Assembly (NCBI GenBank): GCA_026003075.1
Contig: BPGO01000014.1
Span: 1 to 48,472 of the forward strand
Direction of reading: 5' to 3'
Source: Fimbriimonadales bacterium
GTDB lineage: Bacteria > Armatimonadota > Fimbriimonadia > Fimbriimonadales > GBS-DC
DNA: 48,472 nt
Under the pieces are notes generated by a model. That model did not search any database, was not told the origin of the DNA, and saw nothing but the letters and a program-made list of their open reading frames with translations. Made by a program: the position numbers and the translations under genes. Below are positions 1-7,613 of this stretch, one piece after another. Position 1 is the stretch's first letter. Each line of letters opens with the position of its first letter.

Positions 1-328
1 CCGATGGACAGCAACGGGCTGGCGGTGCGGAGCGCGTATGTCTGCGCCCTGTGCGTGCCCCGTGATTGCGCCTGTATCTGGAACAGTGTGCCCCTCGCTG
101 GGATATGACGGGTGTGAAGGGAGTAGATGTGAGGAGGTTAAAGTGTCGTCTTGCTGGTGAGGCAAGCCACCATCTCTGTCGTAGTAGGTTATCTTGGTAT
201 ACATAAATGCGCTTCGCCGAGGTGATACTATTTATGATTGCTGCCGAGATGAGTGTTACAAAAAGTTTCCGCCCAAACAGACCAATCCTTCGTCGCTCTC
301 TAAAAACTAAAAAAGCAGGAGTGGAGCA
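1..328. other. Left-edge stretch without a confident gene
   Basis: I see no gene I can support here. Frame 1 is open from the window edge to a TGA near 105-108, but the peptide is Cys-rich and resembles nothing I recognise, so it may be the 3' end of a gene outside the window or chance. The rest, roughly 110-300, has stops in all frames. It precedes two short translated units with good ribosome binding sites (329 and 477), so it probably holds their promoter and leader. I could not identify a known riboswitch by eye. Confidence 0.4.
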
Positions 329-424
329 ATGGCAACTATTTGGCGGATCGAGGAAGAAATAATTGACTGGTGGTTGCCTCAGTGGGGACGACTTGGGTAT
401 GATTATTCGGGCTACGGCGTTTGA
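329..424 (+). CDS. Candidate 31-residue Trp-rich small protein or leader peptide
   Basis: A short ORF starts at ATG 329 with an AGGAG at 317-321, seven bases upstream, and stops at TGA 422-424. The 31-residue peptide starts MATIWRIEEEIIDWW and ends in a Gly/Tyr-rich tail. It has four tryptophans (positions 5, 14, 15, 19) and a three-Glu run. I do not recognise a family. It lies 52 bases before a NIL-domain protein with its own ribosome binding site, so it could be a leader ORF for that gene or an independent microprotein. The strong ribosome binding site and unusual composition are the only support; no membrane segment or export signal is visible. Confidence 0.4.
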   Translation: MATIWRIEEEIIDWWLPQWGRLGYDYSGYGV

Positions 425-476
425 TGCGGTATCTTATAAGAAACGGTTTTTACACAGCCTCTCAGGAGCGTTAACG

Positions 477-719
477 ATGACAAAGGTACATATGACCATC
501 GCAACCACGAATCGCGAGCAGGTGAACATCCCTTGGCTGTGGCGGCTCGGACGCGACTTCGACCTGAAAGTGAACATCCTGAAAGCGAACATTAACGAGG
601 ACTTCGGCTGGGCGTTCGTGGAGCTGGAAGGTCCTGTTGAGGAGATTCAGCGTGCCACTGCATGGCTGCACACCACCGGGCTGCACATTGAGCCTGCGGA
701 GCGTTCTGTTTTTGGCTAA
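477..719 (+). CDS. Stand-alone NIL-domain protein
   Basis: This 80-residue protein is essentially one NIL domain, the small ferredoxin-like fold found at the C-terminus of MetN methionine ABC ATPases and also as free proteins. Matching features are the N-terminal strand (KVHMTI), a Val-Asn-Ile-Pro turn, a central VNILKANINE strand, and a C-terminal half with WAFVELEGP followed by a helix. In MetN the domain senses methionine; the ligand here is unknown. The frame stays open upstream to 363, but ATG 477 is chosen because AGGAG at 464-468 sits eight bases before it and the domain begins there. The stop overlaps the next ATG by one base (TAATG), so the hydrolase downstream is probably translationally coupled. 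No methionine transporter genes are present nearby. Confidence 0.75.
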   Translation: MTKVHMTIATTNREQVNIPWLWRLGRDFDLKVNILKANINEDFGWAFVELEGPVEEIQRATAWLHTTGLHIEPAERSVFG

Positions 720-1630
720 TGGATCACGCGGTTCAACTTAAGAAGCCCCAGCCTCCCGCCGATTTTGAGGCGTTCTGGCAGACGGCGGCGCAGGAAGCCG
801 AGGCGACGCCCGTGCGCTACGAGCGCGTGCATTTCGAAAGAGACGACCATCCCACACATCAGGTGTTCCGCCTGCGCTGGGTGGGCGTCGATGGACGGGG
901 GCGCGAGGGCTGGTACGCTATCCCGCGCCGCGTGCCGACCCCGATGCCCGCGGTGCTGTATCTGCCCGGCTACGGCGTCGGCACAGTGCCCATCAACGAG
1001 AACACGATGTTCGAGGGGTGTATCACCTTCTCGATCAACTTGCACGGCTACGCCGTCGAACCGAATGTGCCCTATCGCCCCGAACTCGGTTATTTCACGC
1101 GCGGAATCGAGTCGCCTCAGAGTTATGTCTATCGGCGTCTCGTGCAAGATTCCATCGTGGCGATGCGTGTGCTGGCAGCGCAAGCGGAGGTCGACTCCAG
1201 TAAACTCGTCGCGGCGGGGCTAAGCCAAGGTGGCGGGCTGGCGGTGATGCTGGGCGCATGGTGTCGCCTGACGCGCTGCGTGGCGGCTGAGTTGCCTGCG
1301 CTGAGCTACTGGGAATACCTGCTGGGTAGACCCGCGTGGCGCTACCCCATCAAGGAGTTTACGGATTACATGGAACGCACCGGCACGCCCCGCGAAGCGG
1401 TTCTACAGACGCTCCAGTATTACGATGCGGTAAACCATGCACCCTTTGTGCGCGTCCCGACCCAGGTAAGCCTCGCGCTCAAAGACCCCGGCATTCGCGC
1501 GCCGGTGGTGTTCTCGCTTTATGACGCGATGCCGAAGCCCAAGCGCCTGCTGATTTACGAGGAGTTAGGGCACGACTGGCACCCCGAGATGCGGCTGCGC
1601 TTGGAAGCGTGGGCGCACGAGACGCTTTAG
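719..1630 (+). CDS. Acetyl xylan esterase-like alpha/beta hydrolase
   Basis: A 303-residue alpha/beta hydrolase of the acetyl xylan esterase/cephalosporin-C deacetylase (AXE1) type. The N-terminal half has the family layout: a helical start with FEAFW, a strand-rich region, then PAVLYLPGYG. The nucleophile elbow is GLSQGGG with Ser169; the likely acid is Asp256 (ALKDPGIRAP) and the base His285 (LGHDWH). Members remove O-acetyl groups from xylan side chains, xylo-oligosaccharides or cephalosporin C. No signal peptide is seen, so a cytoplasmic role on imported acetylated sugars or small esters is inferred. The start overlaps the NIL stop by one base, and the stop overlaps the convergent dnaB stop by four bases. 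The exact substrate is not readable from the sequence. Confidence 0.85.
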   Translation: MDHAVQLKKPQPPADFEAFWQTAAQEAEATPVRYERVHFERDDHPTHQVFRLRWVGVDGRGREGWYAIPRRVPTPMPAVLYLPGYGVGTVPINENTMFEGCITFSINLHGYAVEPNVPYRPELGYFTRGIESPQSYVYRRLVQDSIVAMRVLAAQAEVDSSKLVAAGLSQGGGLAVMLGAWCRLTRCVAAELPALSYWEYLLGRPAWRYPIKEFTDYMERTGTPREAVLQTLQYYDAVNHAPFVRVPTQVSLALKDPGIRAPVVFSLYDAMPKPKRLLIYEELGHDWHPEMRLRLEAWAHETL

Positions 1631-3030
1631 TAGACATTCACCGGCTCGCGTTCGATTCCCACAAAGCGCGAATAGTCGGGTTGGAACGCCATCACGACTT
1701 TGCCGGTGGGACCGTTGCGCTGCTTGGCAATAATGATCTCCACTTCTTCCTGACGCACATAGCCCGGCGGGGGTTCGACAGGTGTGGCTTCCTTGTCGCC
1801 GTAGTATTCCTCGCGGTGGATAAACAGCACCACATCCGCCTCCGCCTCAATCGAGCCACTGTCGCGCAGGTCGGAGAGCATCGGGCGTTTGTTCTCGCGC
1901 CGCTCCACCGAGCGCGACAGCTGCGACAACACCAGCACAGGCACCTGGAACTCACGCGCGATCTGTTTGAGCGCACGGGCAATCTCGCCGATCTCTTGGT
2001 TGCGGTTCTCGACGCGCCGATTCGACGAGCGCATCAGTTGCAGATAGTCCACCACGATTAGCCCCAGATTACGGTCGGCGAGCTTCGCTTTGAGGCGGCG
2101 GCACTTGGCGCGCATCTCCATCGGCGAGAGGCTACTGGTGTCGTCGATAAAGATTGGCGCCCGAAACAGGCGTTCCGCGGCCCCATGCAACCGCCCCCAC
2201 TCGTCCGGGTTGAGTTGCAGCCGGCGTAGTCGCTGTGCGCTGACCGCTGCTTGCGAGCAGAGCATGCGCTGCACCAACTGCTCTGCCGCCATCTCCAAAC
2301 TGAAAATCGCGACCGCCTGATTTTGCCGAATCGCCACATGCTCGGCGATGTTAATCGCCAGCGAGGTCTTGCCCACGCTGGGGCGCGCTGCCAGAATAAT
2401 CAGTTCCGACCGCTGTAGCCCTGACAAAACGCGATCCAAGTCGCGGAAGCCTGTCGAAACACCCAGCAAGAACTCGCCCCCCGGATGCTCTTGCAGGGTC
2501 TGATAACGCTCCTCAAACTGCTCCAACACTTCCAGCACCAGGTGGTTCACCTCGCGGAACTCGCGCCCGATTTGTCGCTCGGCGACCTGATACACCGCTT
2601 GCTCCGCTTGGTCTAATATCTGCTGGAGATCCAGTTCCGGGTCTTCTGCTAACTGCACAATTTCGTGCGCCGCCCGCAGCAGGCGCCGCAGAATCGCTTT
2701 CTCCTGAACGATTCGGGCGTAATATTCGGCGTTCGCTGCGGTGGGAACGCTCTCGATAATGCTCACTAACGCGGGCACCCCACCGACCTCGTCCAAACGG
2801 TTGCGCCGACGCAACTCCTCTTGCACCGTCAGCAGATCGACGGGCTGACTGCGCTCATGGAGCGAGGCAATCGCTTCGTACAAAATGCGATGCGCCGGAT
2901 GATAAAAGTCTTCCACCTGCAGGATTTCGATAACCTTATCGAGCGCATCGGCGTCGAGCATCATCGACCCCAAAACGCTCATCTCCGCTTCGGTGCTGTG
3001 CGGTTGTATCATGCCTGTGCGTGGGTTCAT
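1627..3030 (-). CDS. dnaB: Replicative DNA helicase DnaB
   Basis: A 467-residue DnaB-family hexameric helicase that unwinds DNA at the replication fork and interacts with primase. The N-terminal helical domain (about 8-110) begins with PHSTEAEMSVLG; a linker helix region is followed by the RecA-like motor. Walker A is ARPSVGKTS (Lys221), the catalytic Glu lies in FSLEM (246), Walker B is IVVDYLQLM (Asp328), and the C-terminal AKQRNGPTG motif is present. There is no intein, common in this family. Start ATG 3030 follows an AGGGGG ribosome site. It is divergent from trmD with only 41 bases between, and its 3' end overlaps the convergent hydrolase by four bases. Confidence 0.97.
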   Translation of the reverse strand: MNPRTGMIQPHSTEAEMSVLGSMMLDADALDKVIEILQVEDFYHPAHRILYEAIASLHERSQPVDLLTVQEELRRRNRLDEVGGVPALVSIIESVPTAANAEYYARIVQEKAILRRLLRAAHEIVQLAEDPELDLQQILDQAEQAVYQVAERQIGREFREVNHLVLEVLEQFEERYQTLQEHPGGEFLLGVSTGFRDLDRVLSGLQRSELIILAARPSVGKTSLAINIAEHVAIRQNQAVAIFSLEMAAEQLVQRMLCSQAAVSAQRLRRLQLNPDEWGRLHGAAERLFRAPIFIDDTSSLSPMEMRAKCRRLKAKLADRNLGLIVVDYLQLMRSSNRRVENRNQEIGEIARALKQIAREFQVPVLVLSQLSRSVERRENKRPMLSDLRDSGSIEAEADVVLFIHREEYYGDKEATPVEPPPGYVRQEEVEIIIAKQRNGPTGKVVMAFQPDYSRFVGIEREPVNVY

Positions 3031-3046
3031 TTGGGTTCCCCCTATA

Positions 3047-3052
3047 ATTGTA
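3047..3052 (-). promoter_or_regulatory. -10 box of dnaB
   Basis: On the minus strand the sequence is TACAAT, with 16 bases between it and the dnaB ATG. The transcript would have a leader of only about ten bases. No convincing -35 hexamer is seen. Confidence 0.5.
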
Positions 3053-3059
3053 GCATGGG

Positions 3060-3065
3060 TATAAT
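3060..3065 (+). promoter_or_regulatory. -10 box of trmD, predicting a leaderless transcript
   Basis: A perfect TATAAT ends six bases before the trmD GTG at 3072, so transcription would start at or next to the start codon. No ribosome binding site precedes that GTG, which fits leaderless translation. Confidence 0.55.
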
Positions 3066-3071
3066 CGCGAA

Positions 3072-3845
3072 GTGCTACGCATCGATGTGATTACGCTGTT
3101 CCCCGAGGTGATTGAAGCGGGTGTCGGTTATAGTATCGTTGGGCGCGCGTGCGCGTGGGGGCTGGTTCAAATCCGCGCCATTCAACTCCGCGACTTTGCG
3201 GAGGGCAAACACAAAAAAACGGACGACGAACCCTACGGCGGCGGCGCAGGCTTGGTGATGAAGCCCGAACCGATTTTCAAGGCGGTGGAGTTCTGCCTGC
3301 AGTCCGCGCCCGAGGCAGCCGACAAGCGCAAAACCCGTATCATTCTGCTCGAACCGCAGGGCAGGCTCTACACGCAATCGATGGCACAAGAGTTGGCACA
3401 ACAGGAGCATCTGGTGCTTATCTGCGGGCACTACGAAGGCGTGGACGCCCGCGTGCGCGAGCATTTAGCGACCGATGTGGTGAGCATCGGCGACTATGTG
3501 CTGACCGGCGGCGAACTGCCCGCACTGGTGATTGTCGATTCGGTAGTGCGCCTGCTCCCAGGCGCCATTCACTCCCCTGAGTCGCTGGAGCAGGATTCGT
3601 ATGCGGATGGGCTACTGGGCTATCCGCAGTACACGCGCCCCGAACAGTTTCGCGGGATGCGCGTGCCCAGCGTGCTCCTGTCGGGCAACCACGGCGCGAT
3701 TGCCCGCTGGCGACGCCAAGAGCAACTGCGCCTCACGCGTACCCTGCGCCCCGACCTGTTCGCAAAGGCTTGCTTACGCCAGGAAGACCTTCAACTGCTG
3801 AGCGAACTGCAAGCACACGACAAAGAGCGCCAGGGTGGGCTATAA
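3072..3845 (+). CDS. trmD: tRNA (guanine-37-N1)-methyltransferase TrmD
   Basis: A 257-residue SPOUT methyltransferase that methylates N1 of G37 in tRNAs reading codons starting with C or with G at the next position, preventing +1 frameshifts. The start MLRIDVITLFP matches the family N-terminus. The trefoil-knot SAM site is seen in LLEPQGR, LICGHYEGVDARV and IGDYVLTGGELPALV, and the catalytic-domain DDEPYGGGAGLVMK loop is intact. The start is GTG at 3072 without a ribosome site; TATAAT at 3060-3065 suggests a leaderless mRNA. It is not next to rimM, rpsP or rplS, its usual partners. The next gene has its own -10 box overlapping the trmD stop codon. Confidence 0.96.
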   Translation: MLRIDVITLFPEVIEAGVGYSIVGRACAWGLVQIRAIQLRDFAEGKHKKTDDEPYGGGAGLVMKPEPIFKAVEFCLQSAPEAADKRKTRIILLEPQGRLYTQSMAQELAQQEHLVLICGHYEGVDARVREHLATDVVSIGDYVLTGGELPALVIVDSVVRLLPGAIHSPESLEQDSYADGLLGYPQYTRPEQFRGMRVPSVLLSGNHGAIARWRRQEQLRLTRTLRPDLFAKACLRQEDLQLLSELQAHDKERQGGL

Positions 3846-3846
3846 T
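3841..3846 (+). promoter_or_regulatory. -10 box overlapping the trmD stop codon
   Basis: TATAAT spans the trmD stop codon (3843-3845) and lies 16 bases before the ATG of the metallophosphatase-cytochrome gene. An AAGGTG between them would serve as ribosome site on a leader of about ten bases. Confidence 0.45.
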
Positions 3847-3862
3847 TACTCAAGGTGAAACC

Positions 3863-5206
3863 ATGCGTTCGAAATGGGTGGTTTTTGGGCTGCCGTTGCT
3901 CGCACTTGTTGTTCTGGGCATGTATCAACCGCGCGAGACGACGGCGCGCGCTCTGCCGCTGGCGGTGATCTTCGGCTCAGAAATCAACGGCTATTTGACC
4001 CCCTGTGGCTGTAGCAAACCGATGGTGGGGGGCATCCCCCGACGCGCGACCCTGCTCAAGCAACGGGCGCAGCACTACACCCTGCTCAAACTCGAAAACG
4101 GCGACCTGACCAAAGCATCGGGGCGTCAGGACGAACTCAAAGCCGAGACGCTCATCGAAATGCTCAACGAAATGGGCTACGACGCCCTCAATCTGGGCAA
4201 GTATGACTTTCAGTTGGGGATGGACTACCTACGCTCGCTGCAGATGCAGTTCAAAGGCGCGATGCTCTGCGGGAATGTGTTGGAGGGAGGCAATCCTGCG
4301 TTTGATGCCTATACGCTGGTGGAGAAACGCCACCAGAACCGCACCGTGCGCGTACTCATCGTAGGGCTGATTTCGGAAACCCATGCCGATGCGCTGCGCA
4401 ACCGCAATCCCCAACTAAGCGTCATTCCCGCGCGCCAGAAATTGGATGAATTGCGTCCCCAAATCGAGACGATGGGCGACCTACGAGTATTGCTATTCTA
4501 CGGCACGGCGCAGGAGGCGGAGCAACTCGCACAGGCGCATCCCTATTTTCACCTCATCGTGTACGCCAACGGGGGTGATGGTCCCCTGCCCACGAAGCAG
4601 GTAGGACAGACGCGCCTCGTGTTCGCCGGCAACGATGCGAAGTTCGTCGGCGTCGCCTACCTAAGCGAGAACGCCCCCTACGAAATCGCCCGTGTGGAGC
4701 AGGTGCGCCTCACGGAAGATTTCCAAGACGACCCGCAAGTGATGGCGATTAAATTGGGGTATCTGGCGCGCGTGGAAGCCGAGAACCTGCTGGCGATGGT
4801 ACCACGCCGACCCACGCTCAACGGCAGCGCGTTCGCTGGGAGCCGCGCCTGCATGCCCTGCCATTCAGAAGACTATCGCATCTGGCAACGCACCGCCCAC
4901 GCCAAAGCGATGCAGACGCTCGTCGATGTGAAACACGACAAAGACCCCGAATGCGTGGTGTGCCATGTGGTTGGTCTGGAGTTTGAAGGCGGTTTCCAAA
5001 GCATGGAGAAGACCCCCACACTCAAAGATGTCGGCTGCGAGAGCTGCCACGGCCCCGCGAAACTCCACGCCCAAGACCCCGAAAAACACCGACTCGGCAA
5101 GGCGGGGCAACAGTCCTGCATGAGCTGCCATGTGCCCGCCCATAGCCCCGGCTTCGACTTCGAGACCTATTGGAAAAAGATTGAGCATGGGTTCAAAGTG
5201 AAGTGA
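3863..5206 (+). CDS. Metallophosphatase fused to a tetraheme cytochrome c
   Basis: A 447-residue exported protein. After an N-terminal hydrophobic signal or anchor (residues about 4-20), residues 30-300 resemble the 5'-nucleotidase/UshA-type metallophosphatase fold (LENGDLTKASG, NLGKYDFQLG). The usual Asn-His of the GNHE motif is replaced by Lys-Tyr (GKYDF), so catalysis may be lost. A Cys pair in TPCGCSKP (48, 50) is characteristic of this subgroup. The C-terminal third is a cytochrome c554-like module with four CxxCH heme motifs starting at Cys330, Cys364, Cys392 and Cys419. Location outside the cytoplasmic membrane and a redox role are inferred. The frame continues upstream to 3770, inside trmD, but ATG 3863 has the signal peptide and ribosome site. 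No obvious electron-transfer partner lies beside it. Confidence 0.8.
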   Translation: MRSKWVVFGLPLLALVVLGMYQPRETTARALPLAVIFGSEINGYLTPCGCSKPMVGGIPRRATLLKQRAQHYTLLKLENGDLTKASGRQDELKAETLIEMLNEMGYDALNLGKYDFQLGMDYLRSLQMQFKGAMLCGNVLEGGNPAFDAYTLVEKRHQNRTVRVLIVGLISETHADALRNRNPQLSVIPARQKLDELRPQIETMGDLRVLLFYGTAQEAEQLAQAHPYFHLIVYANGGDGPLPTKQVGQTRLVFAGNDAKFVGVAYLSENAPYEIARVEQVRLTEDFQDDPQVMAIKLGYLARVEAENLLAMVPRRPTLNGSAFAGSRACMPCHSEDYRIWQRTAHAKAMQTLVDVKHDKDPECVVCHVVGLEFEGGFQSMEKTPTLKDVGCESCHGPAKLHAQDPEKHRLGKAGQQSCMSCHVPAHSPGFDFETYWKKIEHGFKVK

Positions 5207-5235
5207 GCCCGGTTCCTCAGCTCCTGGAGTTTTTT

Positions 5236-5263
5236 CCCTGCACGCAGTTTCCCGCGTGCAGGG
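5236..5263. terminator. Perfect 10-bp hairpin after the cytochrome fusion gene
   Basis: CCCTGCACGC (5236-5245) pairs perfectly with GCGTGCAGGG (5254-5263) across an eight-base loop. A T-run lies before the stem rather than after it, so this is not a textbook intrinsic terminator; it could still stop or stabilise the upstream transcript. Confidence 0.45.
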
Positions 5264-5319
5264 GGGCTTCGTCTCAAGTTTAGGAACCCCTCTCGCGCGA
5301 TTTTTGGAGCGCAAGAGCG

Positions 5320-5325
5320 TATAAT
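5320..5325 (+). promoter_or_regulatory. -10 box of the PIN-TRAM/ispDF/hpf operon
   Basis: TATAAT lies 16 bases upstream of ATG 5342, with a strong AGGAGG (5331-5336) between them. It likely drives the PIN-TRAM gene, ispDF and hpf, which overlap one another. Confidence 0.5.
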
Positions 5326-5341
5326 ATTACAGGAGGTTTTG

Positions 5342-6481
5342 ATGACGATCCATCGCCTGATGTACTGGCTGTTCCTTGCGGTCGGAATGGTGCTATTCGC
5401 GACCATCGGTTTTTTGCTTGCCGACCCGTTTTTGAAGGCGGTGGATAGCTGGCTTGCGGGCGCGCCCCCCATCTCGCCTTTGTGGACCCGCATCGGGCTA
5501 ACCACGGCCGGGCTGTTGATGGGGATTCTGGTCGCCAATCACAGTTTTCAGTTGCTTTCGCGCGTGGCACGCCACTTAGAAGAGGCGGAACCTGATGAGA
5601 AACTCGCGATAGGGTTGGGGCTGGTCTCGGCGGCGGTAATTACCTTCGCGCTCTATCCGCTTTTGTTCGCGATTGGCGGGGCGCGCTTGGGATGGGCGCT
5701 CACCTTGCTCGCGTTCGTGATTCTGGTGTACCTGAGTGTCGTGAGCTTTTTGAGCATGAAAGAGTATCTGCCCCTCACAGCGCAGATGGCGCGCCGCTCC
5801 AAGGGAGTCAAGGTGTTGGATACCAGTGTAATCATCGACGGGCGCATTCGCGACATCCTGCGCACGGGCTTTCTGGAAGGCAAACTCTATGTGCCTGGCT
5901 TCGTACTGGATGAACTGCAACACATCGCCGATTCGGAAGACCCGCTGCGCCGAGCGCGGGGGCGGCGCGGTCTCGATGTGCTGAAGCAGCTGCAGTCGGA
6001 CCTGGGCGAGAACTTGGAAGTGCGTGTCCACGACCGCCTTGCACCTCATATGGGCGATGAGGTGGACGCGCGCCTTGTGCGCCTCGCCAAAGCCATGCGC
6101 GCTGACATCGTGACCAACGACTACAACCTAAACCGCGTTGCGGAGCTTCAAGGCGTGCGCGTGCTGAATATCAACGAACTCGCGGAAGCCGTGCGTATCC
6201 ATGTGCTGCCTGGGGAAGAGTTGACCGTGGTGCCCATCCGCGAGGGTCAGGAACCCGACCAAGGGATTGCCTACCTTGAAGACGGCACGATGGTCGTGGT
6301 GGAGGGTGGGCGCGATTATCTCAACCAGGCCATCGACGTCGTGGTCACGAGCGTGCTGCAGTCGACGCGGGGCAAGATGCTGTTCGCGGAGCCGAAAACC
6401 GCTGACAGAAAAACCGAAGGAGGGATGGAATATCCTACACGCCCTTATTCTGGCGGCAGGAAGCGGCGTCCGATTCGGTAA
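5342..6481 (+). CDS. YacL-like membrane PIN-TRAM domain protein
   Basis: A 379-residue protein with four hydrophobic segments in the first 140 residues, then a PIN ribonuclease-like domain starting [15 protein letters not shown] (Asp160 as first metal ligand) with further acidic residues in [12 protein letters not shown] and DIVTNDYNL, then a TRAM RNA-binding domain ([11 protein letters not shown] to [12 protein letters not shown]). This is the architecture of Bacillus YacL, which also sits just upstream of ispD, so the neighbourhood supports the call. The RNA target is unknown. AGGAGG at 5331-5336 favours ATG 5342 over the in-frame TTG at 5339. The C-terminal tail of about 20 basic residues is encoded in another frame of ispD (overlap of about 50 bases). 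Confidence 0.88.
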   Translation: MTIHRLMYWLFLAVGMVLFATIGFLLADPFLKAVDSWLAGAPPISPLWTRIGLTTAGLLMGILVANHSFQLLSRVARHLEEAEPDEKLAIGLGLVSAAVITFALYPLLFAIGGARLGWALTLLAFVILVYLSVVSFLSMKEYLPLTAQMARRSKGVKVLDTSVIIDGRIRDILRTGFLEGKLYVPGFVLDELQHIADSEDPLRRARGRRGLDVLKQLQSDLGENLEVRVHDRLAPHMGDEVDARLVRLAKAMRADIVTNDYNLNRVAELQGVRVLNINELAEAVRIHVLPGEELTVVPIREGQEPDQGIAYLEDGTMVVVEGGRDYLNQAIDVVVTSVLQSTRGKMLFAEPKTADRKTEGGMEYPTRPYSGGRKRRPIR

Positions 6482-7613
6482 AGGCGACAAGCTGTGGCAA
6501 TCGGTCTGCGGCGCGCCGGTGTGGCGCCACGCACTCTGGCGACTGCTAAGCCACCCTGCGGTCGATTCGGCGACCTTAGCGGTGGCGCCCGACGGAGCCG
6601 AGCCGTACGAAACCTACCTGCGCCAGAACCCTGCTCCCAAGCCGTTGCAAGTTGTCCCCTGTGGCGGCGCAACGCGCCAACAGACCGTCGCGAACGCGCT
6701 GGCACACTTACCGAAAGGCGTCGCGTTCGTCGCGGTTCACGATGCGGCGCGCCCACTGGTGAGCCACACGCTGTTGAACCGGCTTATCGATGCAGCCCAA
6801 CGCGACGGCGCTGCGATCCCAGCGCTCCCCGTGCAAGACACGCTCAAACGCGCGACCGACGGGCAACGGGTTTTGGAGACCGTGCCTCGCGCAGACCTCT
6901 ACCGGGTACAAACACCGCAGGTCTTTCGCGCCGATTGGCTCATTAATGCCCATCGCTCCGCTTGCGAGCAAGGCTTTGGAGATGCTACCGACGACGCGCA
7001 GCTGCTGGAACGCGCAGGCTACCCGGTCACACTGGTTCCCGGCGACCCGTTCAACATAAAACTTACCACCTCGGAAGACCTGCGCCTGTTGCGCCTCTCT
7101 GCGGGTGAGGGCACGGTGACCCGTACCGGAATCGGGTATGATATTCATCAGCTCACCGAAGGGCGCAAACTAATGCTGGGAGGCATAGAGATCGATTATC
7201 CACTTGGGTTGCAGGGACATTCCGACGCCGATGTCGTGGTGCATGCCATTTGCGACGCGCTGTTGGGCGCGGCGGCGCTGGGCGACATCGGGCAGCACTT
7301 CCCCAACAGCGACCCGCGCTGGAAAGACGCGCCCAGCTTGAGTCTCCTGGCGCAGGTACGCACGCTGTTGCACCAACACGGCTGGCAACCCCTGCATATC
7401 GACGCGATGACCATCGCCGAAGCACCCAAACTCGCGCCCTATATTCCGCACATGCGGACACGAATTGCCCAGACGTTGGGCTTACTCCCCGAACAGATTA
7501 GCGTCAAAGCGACCACGAACGAGGGGATGGACGCGGTCGGAGCGCGACGCGCCATCGCCTGCTATGCCGTCGCAACCATCTACCCCACAACAGGAGAGGC
7601 AAACGATGAGTAA
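6432..7613 (+). CDS. ispDF: Bifunctional IspD-IspF enzyme of the MEP isoprenoid pathway
   Basis: About 393 residues joining MEP cytidylyltransferase (IspD) and 2-C-methyl-D-erythritol 2,4-cyclodiphosphate synthase (IspF), steps three and five of the MEP pathway. IspD shows [25 protein letters not shown] and RVQTPQVF. IspF starts near residue 229 with [11 protein letters not shown], and has [19 protein letters not shown] with its zinc ligands and the FPNSDPRWK loop. The frame has no ATG, GTG or TTG between 6267 and the AAGSG motif that would give a normal N-terminus. An AAGGAGG at 6417-6423 points to ATC 6432, giving a start exactly before [14 protein letters not shown] 6402 is the alternative. 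The upstream ATG at 6425 is in the PIN-TRAM frame. The last eight bases overlap hpf. Confidence 0.9.
   Translation: MLHALILAAGSGVRFGKGDKLWQSVCGAPVWRHALWRLLSHPAVDSATLAVAPDGAEPYETYLRQNPAPKPLQVVPCGGATRQQTVANALAHLPKGVAFVAVHDAARPLVSHTLLNRLIDAAQRDGAAIPALPVQDTLKRATDGQRVLETVPRADLYRVQTPQVFRADWLINAHRSACEQGFGDATDDAQLLERAGYPVTLVPGDPFNIKLTTSEDLRLLRLSAGEGTVTRTGIGYDIHQLTEGRKLMLGGIEIDYPLGLQGHSDADVVVHAICDALLGAAALGDIGQHFPNSDPRWKDAPSLSLLAQVRTLLHQHGWQPLHIDAMTIAEAPKLAPYIPHMRTRIAQTLGLLPEQISVKATTNEGMDAVGARRAIACYAVATIYPTTGEANDE

Noticed and set aside
120..330. Possible SAM or SAH riboswitch before the NIL-domain gene
   Set aside because: I looked because NIL domains are tied to methionine, but I could not find the conserved core bases of these riboswitches by eye.
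5236..5263. Intrinsic terminator in the strict sense
   Set aside because: The hairpin is perfect but has no T-run after it on either strand, so it is listed only as a hairpin of uncertain function.
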